Source of the DNA: Ichthyosporea sp. XGB-2017a
Taxonomy: Eukaryota > Opisthokonta > Ichthyosporea
NCBI GenBank assembly: GCA_002811675.1
Contig: PDIM01000008.1
Location: forward strand, 47,687 to 111,686
Direction: 5' to 3'
DNA: 64,000 nt
Position 1 is the first letter of the stretch, and every line of letters starts with the position of its first letter. The notes beneath the pieces were generated by a model. It was not told the origin of the DNA. It ran no database searches and saw nothing but the letters and a program-made list of their open reading frames with translations. The position numbers were made by a program, and so were the translations under genes. This document shows positions 8,000 through 17,077 of this stretch, in pieces.

Positions 8000-10948
8000 T
8001 TAGTATTTGGAGCCGCCTGCAAATTCAATATACCCTTCAGGAAATAGACCCGAATGAGATCCGACAATGCCTCGAACATACCCATCCACACACTCGTCTA
8101 ATACAATAATATCAGCATTTACGGCAAACGATATCTCCAGAGGACCTTTTGCTTCATACGCTTTTACACTACGAGTTCTTCGCAGCTGCGTCGCTTGACA
8201 ATACGCAGAATAGCCCATGGTTTGGACTCGAATGAGAAGATATGTACGAACAGGGGTTTCCAATTTCATGCATAGGCCACTGAACTCCCCGGCCAAACTG
8301 TTAACACGATAGTAGTCCATGAGTTCTTGAAGAGATTGAAAGGAGTGAAATTTGGAAAGAAAGTAGCCTTGTTGCCCTTTGTTGATTTTGATGTGTTTGA
8401 TTTTGTTATTGTAGGCAACAGACAAAGTATAATGTCCTGCATCACTCTGTCGCATCAAAAATGAAGGCTCACGGGTCATGTCAAGTTCAATTATTGATTG
8501 CAGCCTAGAAATTCTCCCGTGAAACCAGCACTGCCTTTCAACCCACTTTTGCGAATTATCAAAATAGGCCGAAGGACTAACTAGTATCGGCTCAGTCCCA
8601 CCAGTGCCCGGCACTGCTAGGTCCACCGTTGACGGGGGAAAGAAACCCGTATTGCCATTCACAGAACCCTTCCACAACATTTCGTCACTTTGATCAAGCA
8701 ACGTGATTTCATCCCCCACTTTGATAGTAAGTTCGCCAGAAATCATAGCCGTAAAATTGTATTTCGCTATTGCTTTGGGCCGAGGTTCAGAGCTCGAAGA
8801 ACCATTTCCAGAAGAAAAAGGATTGAAGCACAATATTTTCAAGGCCTGGACAATGGACCCACGAATTTCTGCTATGGCGACATCTAATTCTGTGATGTCT
8901 CTCACAAAATGACGTTTTTCTTCTTCTGGAAGCCCTTGTCGATAGGTCCTCTCACATTCTTTCATGCGCTCTTGGTAGTCAAAGTACTTGTTCCACCGCT
9001 CATCAGATTTCCTAGACAATTGATCACGCAGGGATTCGATTTTTGAGTCCAATTCCCCACTCGACGACAATATACTGCTATCTGAATTGCTATTGCGGTT
9101 TTGAGATGATATTGATTTGAAAGATAGCAGACCGCGAATACCTCGTTTTTTGTGCGATGGGTTCTTCGCCTTATTTTCCATTATTTGTTCACAATTCTGT
9201 GCCAAAAAATACTGGCACTTGCGATGGCAGGTGACAGCACACTCGTGGCATTGGAAAGCATCGTATGACCCAATTGACGTAGCGCAGTGATAACACTGCC
9301 CATAATACTTGTTTTTGAACCGAAAGTCGTGCGAAAACTCTAGGCAGGAAAGTGTTGTGTCGGCATTTTCTTCAATGCAAACCATTAATGCTTTCATCCA
9401 TTTGTTCTTTGTTTCTGGTGTTTTTGCCACAAAAGTACAGTGACTATCCCCACAAGTAATTCTAAACCCATTTGCCTTTTTCCCGTCCACAGTGGGCAAG
9501 TCTTCAAGCTTTGAATCTTTAAGACAATAAAGATTTTTGTATACATATTTACCACTCTTTAATTTGCATACGACCAGGATGCGGTCAAACAAAAATACAT
9601 AGCGGTACGAAAGAGTTGAGCCATTAGGAGCAACGCTCAAATCCCCATCCCGATTTAACTTACCAAATCGGCACAAGTCCGGTCCATAATATTCTTGAAG
9701 CTTCTTTTGCAATTCTCCCAATTCGTACTGTAGATCTCTTTCCTTTTTCATATCATTGATATACTTTGCAACACCCTTCATTCCCTCCATGGCCTGCGTC
9801 AACCCTTCATGATCGCTGTGAAATTTAGGTGTATACCTTAACAGTTCTTTTATCAGCAAAGGGTATTTCAAAATCCTCTGCATAGGTGCCATAATAAGAT
9901 CCGACAGGAAAAATTGTTGTTTCGATTTCTCTTGTAAGTGAGACAAATAGGATCTAATTTTGCTGTTGTACTGATAAGCAGCCACAGTATCTAACGCATA
10001 CGGCTGGTTGCTGCAATACTCCCCATACTTTTTGAAAAACTCCTTCATATTCAAAAAGCACATATATATGCCATCCCCATCATAATTGTTTACGCGATCC
10101 TCTAACTGACGTAGAAAATCCCTATTCACAGCAAGCAGCTCTTCAATATTTGAGAAAATGGCCACAATATGTTCTGGAGGTATCAGCTGCACATTCGTCG
10201 TCATTGGCTGCTTAAATGACTTGATAATCATATCAACGCAACGGATATAATTCCTTTCCGTGTCGATTAACTCCTTTACCACATGGAGCCGAACATCTGC
10301 ATAATGGTCTTCCACCTCATCATCTCCAATAATTGGGGACTCTGGCCTGCTGATAGTCTCCAATTTTGAATATTCATTCCCGTAGATTACATTGCCATAC
10401 TCACTACCCCCATATGTCACCGAATGGCTACTATAATTCCCACTACTGTATGCTCCTCCCTGATACACATCATCATAACGCTGATCCATAATATTCTCCA
10501 AATTCCCATAAATGTCATCATCTTTCCTGACACTCCTATTGCGCCCCAAAACAGGTCGAAGTCCCCTTGATACAGCTTGTGGTGTCGTTGAAAGTTTGTT
10601 GATTGTATGAATCACTTTACCAAAGTCGGAAGCGTAAAACAAATCATCCACTTTGAACAAATCACTTTTAAGCAATCCAAAATGACGAGAACAGGCATCG
10701 AGAAAGCTATTAATATTCTCAAACATTTGAAACTGAATCTTTGGATTGGGATGCACAATGGAGCATACTGAACTATCCAAAAAGTTCAAAAGATTATTTA
10801 AAAGCGTTCCATCCTTGAGAAAAAGAGCAAATTCGACAATCGTGCTGCTACTTTCGAAGACATAGTCTGCTCCGCACAAAAGGCCCACATCTAGCAGCCA
10901 GGCCCTGACTTTATGCCAGTCCTGCTCGTCGTGCTCACCAGCCTGCAT
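8000..10948 (-). CDS. VAV: Vav-family Rho guanine-nucleotide exchange factor
   Basis: This 982-residue protein has the complete Vav domain order. In animals Vav couples tyrosine-kinase signals to Rac/Rho activation at the membrane. A CH domain fills about residues 5-125. An acidic, tyrosine-rich linker (145-220) includes DDIYGNLENI, which resembles the autoinhibitory tyrosine motif of animal Vav. The DH domain is at about 223-405 (KELIDTERNYIR), PH at 428-532, and a C1 zinc finger at about 539-590 (HDFRFKNKYYGQC, then CHECAVTCHRKC). A charged, probably coiled, segment covers about 640-720. The first SH3 is at 723-785 and SH2 at about 807-895 (WFHGRISR, with FLMR in place of FLVR so the phosphotyrosine-binding Arg is kept). 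The last SH3 is at 925-978. Animal Vav has an extra SH3 just after C1 in the same relative place. The gene has no introns, which is striking given the intron-rich animal genes. Confidence 0.92.
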   Translation of the reverse strand: MQAGEHDEQDWHKVRAWLLDVGLLCGADYVFESSSTIVEFALFLKDGTLLNNLLNFLDSSVCSIVHPNPKIQFQMFENINSFLDACSRHFGLLKSDLFKVDDLFYASDFGKVIHTINKLSTTPQAVSRGLRPVLGRNRSVRKDDDIYGNLENIMDQRYDDVYQGGAYSSGNYSSHSVTYGGSEYGNVIYGNEYSKLETISRPESPIIGDDEVEDHYADVRLHVVKELIDTERNYIRCVDMIIKSFKQPMTTNVQLIPPEHIVAIFSNIEELLAVNRDFLRQLEDRVNNYDGDGIYMCFLNMKEFFKKYGEYCSNQPYALDTVAAYQYNSKIRSYLSHLQEKSKQQFFLSDLIMAPMQRILKYPLLIKELLRYTPKFHSDHEGLTQAMEGMKGVAKYINDMKKERDLQYELGELQKKLQEYYGPDLCRFGKLNRDGDLSVAPNGSTLSYRYVFLFDRILVVCKLKSGKYVYKNLYCLKDSKLEDLPTVDGKKANGFRITCGDSHCTFVAKTPETKNKWMKALMVCIEENADTTLSCLEFSHDFRFKNKYYGQCYHCATSIGSYDAFQCHECAVTCHRKCQYFLAQNCEQIMENKAKNPSHKKRGIRGLLSFKSISSQNRNSNSDSSILSSSGELDSKIESLRDQLSRKSDERWNKYFDYQERMKECERTYRQGLPEEEKRHFVRDITELDVAIAEIRGSIVQALKILCFNPFSSGNGSSSSEPRPKAIAKYNFTAMISGELTIKVGDEITLLDQSDEMLWKGSVNGNTGFFPPSTVDLAVPGTGGTEPILVSPSAYFDNSQKWVERQCWFHGRISRLQSIIELDMTREPSFLMRQSDAGHYTLSVAYNNKIKHIKINKGQQGYFLSKFHSFQSLQELMDYYRVNSLAGEFSGLCMKLETPVRTYLLIRVQTMGYSAYCQATQLRRTRSVKAYEAKGPLEISFAVNADIIVLDECVDGYVRGIVGSHSGLFPEGYIEFAGGSKY

Positions 10949-11654
10949 CGTATTGTAAAAAAAATCCGCCTTACCCTGCAGATTTAAGCTAGCCCTCTAT
11001 TCCTATCAAGCCCTCTCCCCAATTGCAATTAAAAAAGCACACTAATAACGATAATAATAATACCCCACAAACCCCATCCAAATCTAGCGCATGGCGATAG
11101 AACTCTAGTCACACAATGCATATACCCGCCCCCCTCAGTGTTGTGTGGATCTTGTTAAGCAGCTATCTCTGTGTGTGTTATGCGCGGAGTGGTTGTGGAT
11201 TGAACTATTCTGTATCCCAGAGCGATTGGCTGTGGGTGGTGCAGGGTGTCACGGGAAGGGATGGATCTGTGAGCGACTATAGAGTCAAACAGGAGAGGGT
11301 GTAGCTGTGAGCTAGAGTGTTAATCCAATAGTACAGGAGTCAGTTATAAATGGGGGTGGGAAGAGGCCATGCATCATGGGTGCCTCGAGGAGGAGGAGGG
11401 GTTATTATTATCTATACCACAGTCCAATAGTGGATCGTTGTTGATTTTATTATATATATCAGAGAGCTATAGCTCCAGATTTATTATTTAATTACCAGAT
11501 AGGGGTAGGGGAATAATAAGTTAGGAATGAACCATCACGAGTGAAGTACAAGGACTCTGCAGAGTGCAGCAACACCATGCATGATGGGAGACCAGAGGTT
11601 CACTTCACCTCACCACTCACCAACTCCCAAAGTCCAACCCTCCTTCTTGACTCT
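10949..11654. other. Intergenic, Vav 5' flank and kinase 3' flank
   Basis: The minus-strand Vav promoter should lie here. The stretch is AT-rich with short ATA/ATT repeats near 11045-11065 and 11400-11490. No coding sequence, clear TATA box or known repeat was found. The short open frames are not supported by any recognisable motif. Confidence 0.5.
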
Positions 11655-12452
11655 CTAGAAAAGGACTAGAAGATAGGTCAACAAACATGCCCCGGCGGGT
11701 ACAGTGAAGTTATCCCAATCGCTTGGGGAAACTGCCTCTACTACACCACTTAAAGCGCTGACGACAAGTATAGAAACCCAGTGATCTCCTAAAGGGCCCG
11801 GGAAGGCTGCGCGCAAACCTTCAGCTTCACACCCCACATGCCATAGAATACAGCACACTACAAACGCCCCTAAAACAAACCCCGCACTTCCCTCCAGGGT
11901 CTTTGATCTCGACACAGGTCGGAGAATATGCGTTCCCATTCTTCTCCCAACTAACTCCGCAAACCCATCACCCCCACACAAACAACAGAGTGGAATAATC
12001 GCTAATAGAGACTTCCAAAAGAGTAGGGTCATTGCTACAAACACAATGCCGTAGTAGAGAGGGCCTTGGAGGATTCCAGAAGGCCGCCCATTTCGAGACA
12101 TAGACTTCACAGCTGCCTCGTCCTTCACGAATCCCAGTCCAATAAGAGCAAACTGGAAAGTAATGACCAAAGGGACCAGGGCTGCCAAACATCTCTCATC
12201 CTGCATCATACCAGGCAGAAAGGGGACATGGAATCTCATAGGGGTGAACAGAGACCATGACAGTAGAAAAATTGGTCCGGTCCCGATGTGAATTAATTTG
12301 CGTGAGTCTTTACTTGACAGCCAATCCTTATACGCAATATAATCACATGTTTTCAGAAAAGCCACGGCAATCGCAAAAGTGGCAAACAAGGCCCGATAAT
12401 TGTCATCCCCCACAAACTTACCCAGATAACCCCCGGGCCCCATGGCATACAT
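11655..12452 (-). CDS. Phytol/dolichol-kinase-family membrane protein
   Basis: This 265-residue, very hydrophobic protein belongs to the CTP-dependent polyprenol kinase family, which includes plant VTE5/FOLK (phytol and farnesol kinases), dolichol kinase and yeast Dgk1. Three conserved blocks are visible: RKLIHIGTG at about residues 52-60, CGGDGFAELVGRRMG in the middle, and SRSKTLEGSAGF after it. These line the nucleotide site in the family. Six or more membrane segments are apparent. Size and the KTLEGSAGF block favour the VTE5/FOLK branch over the larger dolichol kinases. The substrate cannot be read from sequence. Starts at ATG 12452; a second Met at codon 4 is an alternative. If phytol or farnesol salvage is the role, the prenyl alcohol could come from food in a non-photosynthetic cell. 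Confidence 0.8.
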   Translation of the reverse strand: MYAMGPGGYLGKFVGDDNYRALFATFAIAVAFLKTCDYIAYKDWLSSKDSRKLIHIGTGPIFLLSWSLFTPMRFHVPFLPGMMQDERCLAALVPLVITFQFALIGLGFVKDEAAVKSMSRNGRPSGILQGPLYYGIVFVAMTLLFWKSLLAIIPLCCLCGGDGFAELVGRRMGTHILRPVSRSKTLEGSAGFVLGAFVVCCILWHVGCEAEGLRAAFPGPLGDHWVSILVVSALSGVVEAVSPSDWDNFTVPAGACLLTYLLVLF

Positions 12453-14031
12453 CCTATCTCTCTGTCTCTACCCCCCCCTTCGATCCCACAATAAATAATG
12501 CACGATACACCTCACTCGCGCAAGAAAAGATGCGACACACCACAAATCTAATGAATCTACTAAAACCACACTGCCAGTGTACCGACATACACTGAAGCAA
12601 GAGATACTTTGTTTTGAGTACTGACCCCAGTGAAGCTCTCCCTCATATAACCCTAAGCCCGGGGCACCATCATGGTGCACCTTGGCTGCACCCCCAAGGT
12701 CGCTAACGCTCCTTGGCACCTCAAAGCAACTCAAGAGCAACTCTGCAAGAGAGTGGTGTATAGATGACTCCGAGGAAGAGAGGGGATCGCCGAGGGGTCT
12801 ATGAAAGGAAGGGGGTGCACATGTACTGAGCCATCAATGCACTCTACCTGGTTTTGCAAGTCTGGGGGCAGCTTGCTGACCAGTTGCTGTCAACAACAGT
12901 TTAAGTAACTACTTCTGCACATTTTTGACGCAGTTAAAGTAACCCTTTTTCCATTGTGACAAATGTGCGGGAAACTGCGAAGCTCGCTTTTCAGGTCGAT
13001 GCCTGGATTGTTCACTTGCCTTCTTCTCTTGGCGTTTTTTGCTTAAGCCAACTTCTTTGCCCCAGCGAGCAATAACCTGCAACCGGAAAGCTTGCAATGG
13101 CCTCAACATTTCTGTCGCATCATTCCGCTGCTATTTGTTTATGTTTAACGAACATTGCAAATTGCATCATAAGACTGCCTAAATGTTTATTTATAAAGCT
13201 ACTTTGAATGCAAGACTCTGATGGGCCGGACAGGAGTTTGTACACAAACATCGGAGCATTACTGCAAGTATTGCAGATGGACTCGAGATCTATTAAATGA
13301 AGTCTTGATGTTCCGAATTCTACTTTGTATCCAAAGGTACAATATTATCGCAAACTGTACTCCTTGTGCCCTTAGCGAGGCAACAGTATTCTAAGGCCAC
13401 AAGTTTTATAATTAGTGCTTTTGCAAGAAGAGGTGGATTCGAAATGTACACAAAAGTCAGTCAGATTGTGGAATAAGGCCTAAATGAAAATTATTAAGCA
13501 ATGTTTTCTTGATTTTTAGGCTTGTGGGCAAACACGTTTTCCGAAACACTGTACTATGTAGTGCCCCCTTATTACTGTAATCAATCATCACTTGTAATCA
13601 CCGTCCAATCTCAATGGGCGGCCATAACCCTTAAAGGGGAAAAGGCTGGCATCTTTATATTATCAACATCATTTTATAAATTGCAACAAATTGCGTTATA
13701 ACATGTACAACGTCCTTCATAATTGTGTTTTTCTCTGTAGTCAAGGCTGTAGTCATCAATCAATGACTCAATCTGGTAATTAGACTCCATTGCACTAATG
13801 CAGAGTAAAGGACCAGGAGGAGTCCACAGCTGCTACACGATGGGATAGCTGAAGCTATATTGGTGCAATAGTCCACAATTAGTGAGACCCTCGAGTCGGT
13901 CACATTCTTGGAGCCTGCTAGCTTTGGATAGTTAAAGGACAATTCCACGCTACATGTACGAGAGTCTCTGCTGCGCACATTGGTCCATCGTACAGGGCTC
14001 GAGTCTGCCCTCAAGCGTCACATTGGAAAGC
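12453..14031. other. Gene-poor intergenic stretch, 1.6 kb
   Basis: This lies between the kinase gene and the TATA box of the first phospholipase-B-like gene. No convincing gene was found. A 66-codon ATG frame at 13109-12909 on the minus strand is Lys/Arg-rich but has no recognised motif. A small palindrome with arms GCACCAT/ATGGTGC lies near 12664-12678. Promoters for the kinase gene (minus) and PLB-1 (plus) should be at the two ends. Confidence 0.5.
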
Positions 14032-14040
14032 TATAAATAG
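14032..14040 (+). promoter_or_regulatory. TATA box of PLB-1 gene
   Basis: TATAAATAG stands 129 bases before the ATG at 14169. The identical 9-mer precedes two other genes in this window (19952 and, on the minus strand, 45652), each about 90 bases from the ATG, which supports a functional core promoter element. Confidence 0.6.
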
Positions 14041-14168
14041 CGGGGAGAGCGGGAGTGTAGAGCTCCCGATACAAACAACACGACAAGTAGATATATGCTT
14101 AACCAAGCAAATCAAACAACTACTCAAAGGCAAATCAACTCATTTTTGGTAAAATCGAGTGTTCTTGA

Positions 14169-15467
14169 ATGATGCATCGATATAACACTCTTACTATTCT
14201 TATAGCATTGATCAGCATTGCTTTTGCTGCAGTTGCCTCTGTAAGAGGTGCTGTGGCTAATGGCCCAGGTTTTGAGCCTTTTCCGCAGACAACACCGAAT
14301 CCACCCGAGTTTAACTGCCCTTCTATTAAAGCCCCGGCTGAGGCGAAGAATATCCGTGAAGTCAAGCCCGGAAATGTCCGCGTCGTTATGGCACTGGGAG
14401 ACAGGTGAGCTTGTGTACCCGTTTTATTTTACTGTTATGTATATAGTATAATTATTTGACTTATGTGTTCTAACATGTTCCCCGTTGTGTTTCTCATTCA
14501 TAGCATCACTGCAGGGTTTGGAACAGAGGGCAAATTTAAGCCCACATTTCTTAATCCGGCTGGATTGAATCTCAACGAATATAGAGGCCAAAGTTGGTCC
14601 ATCGGTGGGGATGAAGGAGAAATGACGTTCCCCAATTTTCTCAAGCACTATTCTCCTAACCTTGTCGGCTATTCAACAGGGAGTCATCTCGGTGAAATGG
14701 ATTACCTCATTTTTAAGCTCAACCAGCACAACTACCCTAAGAAGGACTCTTTGAATGCCGCTCAAAGTGGTGCGATGTCGTATGTGTTACCTACAGACGA
14801 AGTCCCATACTTGAAAAAGAGGTTTGCCGAGATGACTAAGAAGGACCCTTCCCTTCAGAATGCATGGAAGGTTGTCAATTTGCTAATTGGTGCCAATGAC
14901 CTATGTATTTCATGCTTTGATATCTCTGACGCTATCACAGCCGCTAGCGTTTACAAAAAGCATGTGAATCAAACTATTGCTGACCTTTATGAGAGCTTTC
15001 CAAACACAATTGTTGCTATCACTGAGCTCTTCAAAGTATCCCAGATTGTTGATGTTTCTGCCAAAAAGGATGTATGCAAAGCAATCCACGCTGTTTTTCC
15101 TGCAGAATGTCAGTGCGCCTTTTCCCCTATAAACGGGAAAAAGAAGAGGGAAGCCATGGATGCCATTGGGGATAAATACAATGAGGCAGTCAGAGAAATT
15201 GCTGACTTCTGGAATAAGAAGAGGCTGGATGGCTTTGGAATTGCTGTTCTCCCCTCGCTAATGAATGCTGACCTCACCAAAGAGAATGTTGACTTTATCT
15301 CCTCAGTAGACTGCTTTCATCCTTCTCGTCTCGCCCACTCCTACATGGCCCTACACACTTTCAACAACCTTCTGCGTCCTGCTAAAGAGAGAACTTCAGA
15401 CTTTAACTTGGCCGAAAAGATAGTGTGCCCTACGGAAGAAAGTCGTTTCTACGTTGACCAGGACTAA
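14169..15467 (+). CDS. Secreted phospholipase-B-like SGNH hydrolase, copy 1
   Basis: Exons 14169-14404 and 14504-15467 encode 399 residues. The 99-bp intron has a GTGAGC donor and a TAG acceptor and splits the Ser codon of the GDS block. The first 28 residues form a signal peptide. The catalytic blocks of the PLB1/GDSL lipase family follow: VVMALGDSITAGFG with nucleophile Ser79, SWSIGGDEG, a GYSTGSH segment, the oxyanion-site IGANDLC, and DCFHPS with Asp348 and His351 as the acid and base. Animal PLB1 repeats this domain four times on a membrane anchor; here there is one domain and no anchor, so a soluble secreted lipase or esterase is inferred. An AATAAA lies just after the stop at 15476. 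A tandem paralogue starts 243 bp downstream. Confidence 0.9.
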
Positions 15468-15710
15468 TACTACATAATAAAATAATGAAGATACAACCCC
15501 CACTTTACAGTTTCAGCTCGAGTTTCAGGCTTCAGCTGTGCCACCCTGATGATGAAGGAATGCACCTTATTTTCCCTCTGGGCCCAGATTTTAATTTTTA
15601 TGTAGCAGTTGAGACCTAATTCCTAATAGCCTCCCTCTTTCTTCTTCACAACTCGTAGTATCAAGATCCCCCTCCTCCCTGCATACTGGAGGCTGTTGTG
15701 ATTAGCAAAG

Positions 15711-17015
15711 ATGGGAAAAGCATTGAATGTACAGGGGTGTGCCCTTTTGGGGACTCTAATCCTCGCCCTGGCACTGTTAGAGAGTAGCGCTTTGCCAGCA
15801 CAGAGCCCTTTTCTGGTGTCGCACGGAAAGAAAAAGAGTGGACCTACCGCTGTTCGTACAGTAAAGAGCCCCAATCCTCCCAAATTCAGATGTCCTAAGC
15901 TGCCTACCCCTCCCAAGGCGAAGCACGTTCGGGAACTTCGCCCGGGGAATGTAAAAGTAGTAATGGCTCTTGGAGATTCCATCACTGCAGGATTTGGGAT
16001 TGAAGGCCGCAGAAATAGGTTTTTGCTTAATTTTTATGAAAGTAGAGGCAAAAGTTGGTCTATTGGAGGGGATGAAGGTGCAGTGACGTTCCCAAATATG
16101 CTGAAGAACTATTCGCCTGATTTAGTTGGGTATTCTACTGGCACACATCTTGCGGAGGTAAATTACCTTGTGGTCAAGTTTAATGAGCACAATCCTTTGT
16201 TTTCGGATAATATGAACGCAGCTTTGACAGGAGGAATGTGTCGCATCCTTCCCAGTAATGAAGTTCCTTATCTTCGAGCGAGATTCGAAATGTACAGCAA
16301 CTACCACCAGTTGCAAGACGAATGGAAGATTGCTAACATTCTTGTAGGGGCAAATGACTTGTGTTTAGCGTGCTTTGACAACGGCAAGCACTTTTTAAGC
16401 GGGGACGGGTATAGGCATTTTCTAAACGAAACTATGGCAGAACTGCACGCCAGTTTCCCAAAACTATTAGTGGCCGTTACTCAGATCTTCAACGTTTCCC
16501 AAATCTATACAATCTCTCAGAAGAGTGAAGAGGCTATGCGGTTTCATAGGTTTTTCCCTGTAGAATGCCAGTGCGCTTTCGATTCCTTGAACGGTGCCTC
16601 ATTTCGCAAAAAGATGGATGAACGAGCTGTTGAATATAACAAGGCGATTCGCCAAGTGGGAGATTACTGGAATTCCCTCAACATTCCCGACTTTGGTGTT
16701 GCTGTGCTGCCCACCTTTACGAACGCCAAACTAGGGGACTTTGAAATTGACTTCATAAGTACTGTTGATGTAAGTTCATTTTGTTTTTTGTTGCTTTTCT
16801 GTCTTTTCTTTATGTACCTCTTGTGTGGTGGTTGTTTAACGTTGCTGACGTTTTGTGTGTATCAGTATTTTCACCCTTCTGCAAAAGCTCATGGCTTTCT
16901 TGCGACTTCATTATGGTCTAATCTTTTACGCCTGCCCCATGAACGCAAAACTAACTTTGATTTACATGACCCACTTGTATGCCCAACTGAAGATAGTTTA
17001 TTTCATGTCGGTTAA
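15711..17015 (+). CDS. Secreted phospholipase-B-like SGNH hydrolase, copy 2
   Basis: Exons 15711-16769 and 16866-17015 encode 402 residues, clearly paralogous to the preceding gene. A signal peptide occupies about residues 1-28. The catalytic Ser90 is in VVMALGDSITAGFG; SWSIGGDEG, GYSTGTH and VGANDLC follow. Asp353 and His356 lie in D-YFHPS, created by splicing across the intron. That intron is 96 bp, GTAAGT to CAG, a multiple of three and free of stops, so an unspliced message would still encode a full-length protein with 32 extra hydrophobic residues between the catalytic Asp and His. Splicing is preferred because it restores the D-x-x-H spacing seen in copy 1. The intron is absent from copy 1, and the copy-1 intron is absent here. 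Ends 62 bp before the convergent NRAMP stop. Confidence 0.88.
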   Translation: MGKALNVQGCALLGTLILALALLESSALPAQSPFLVSHGKKKSGPTAVRTVKSPNPPKFRCPKLPTPPKAKHVRELRPGNVKVVMALGDSITAGFGIEGRRNRFLLNFYESRGKSWSIGGDEGAVTFPNMLKNYSPDLVGYSTGTHLAEVNYLVVKFNEHNPLFSDNMNAALTGGMCRILPSNEVPYLRARFEMYSNYHQLQDEWKIANILVGANDLCLACFDNGKHFLSGDGYRHFLNETMAELHASFPKLLVAVTQIFNVSQIYTISQKSEEAMRFHRFFPVECQCAFDSLNGASFRKKMDERAVEYNKAIRQVGDYWNSLNIPDFGVAVLPTFTNAKLGDFEIDFISTVDVSSFCFLLLFCLFFMYLLCGGCLTLLTFCVYQYFHPSAKAHGFLATSLWSNLLRLPHERKTNFDLHDPLVCPTEDSLFHVG

Positions 17016-17077
17016 CATAAGCGCCCAAACGACTAACTTTCGAAAACAGTGGGAATATGTTGTAGGAGATGGAAAGT

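Noticed and set aside
12909-13109. 66-codon Lys/Arg-rich minus-strand ATG frame
   Set aside because: No motif, no promoter element and too short to judge by codon use.
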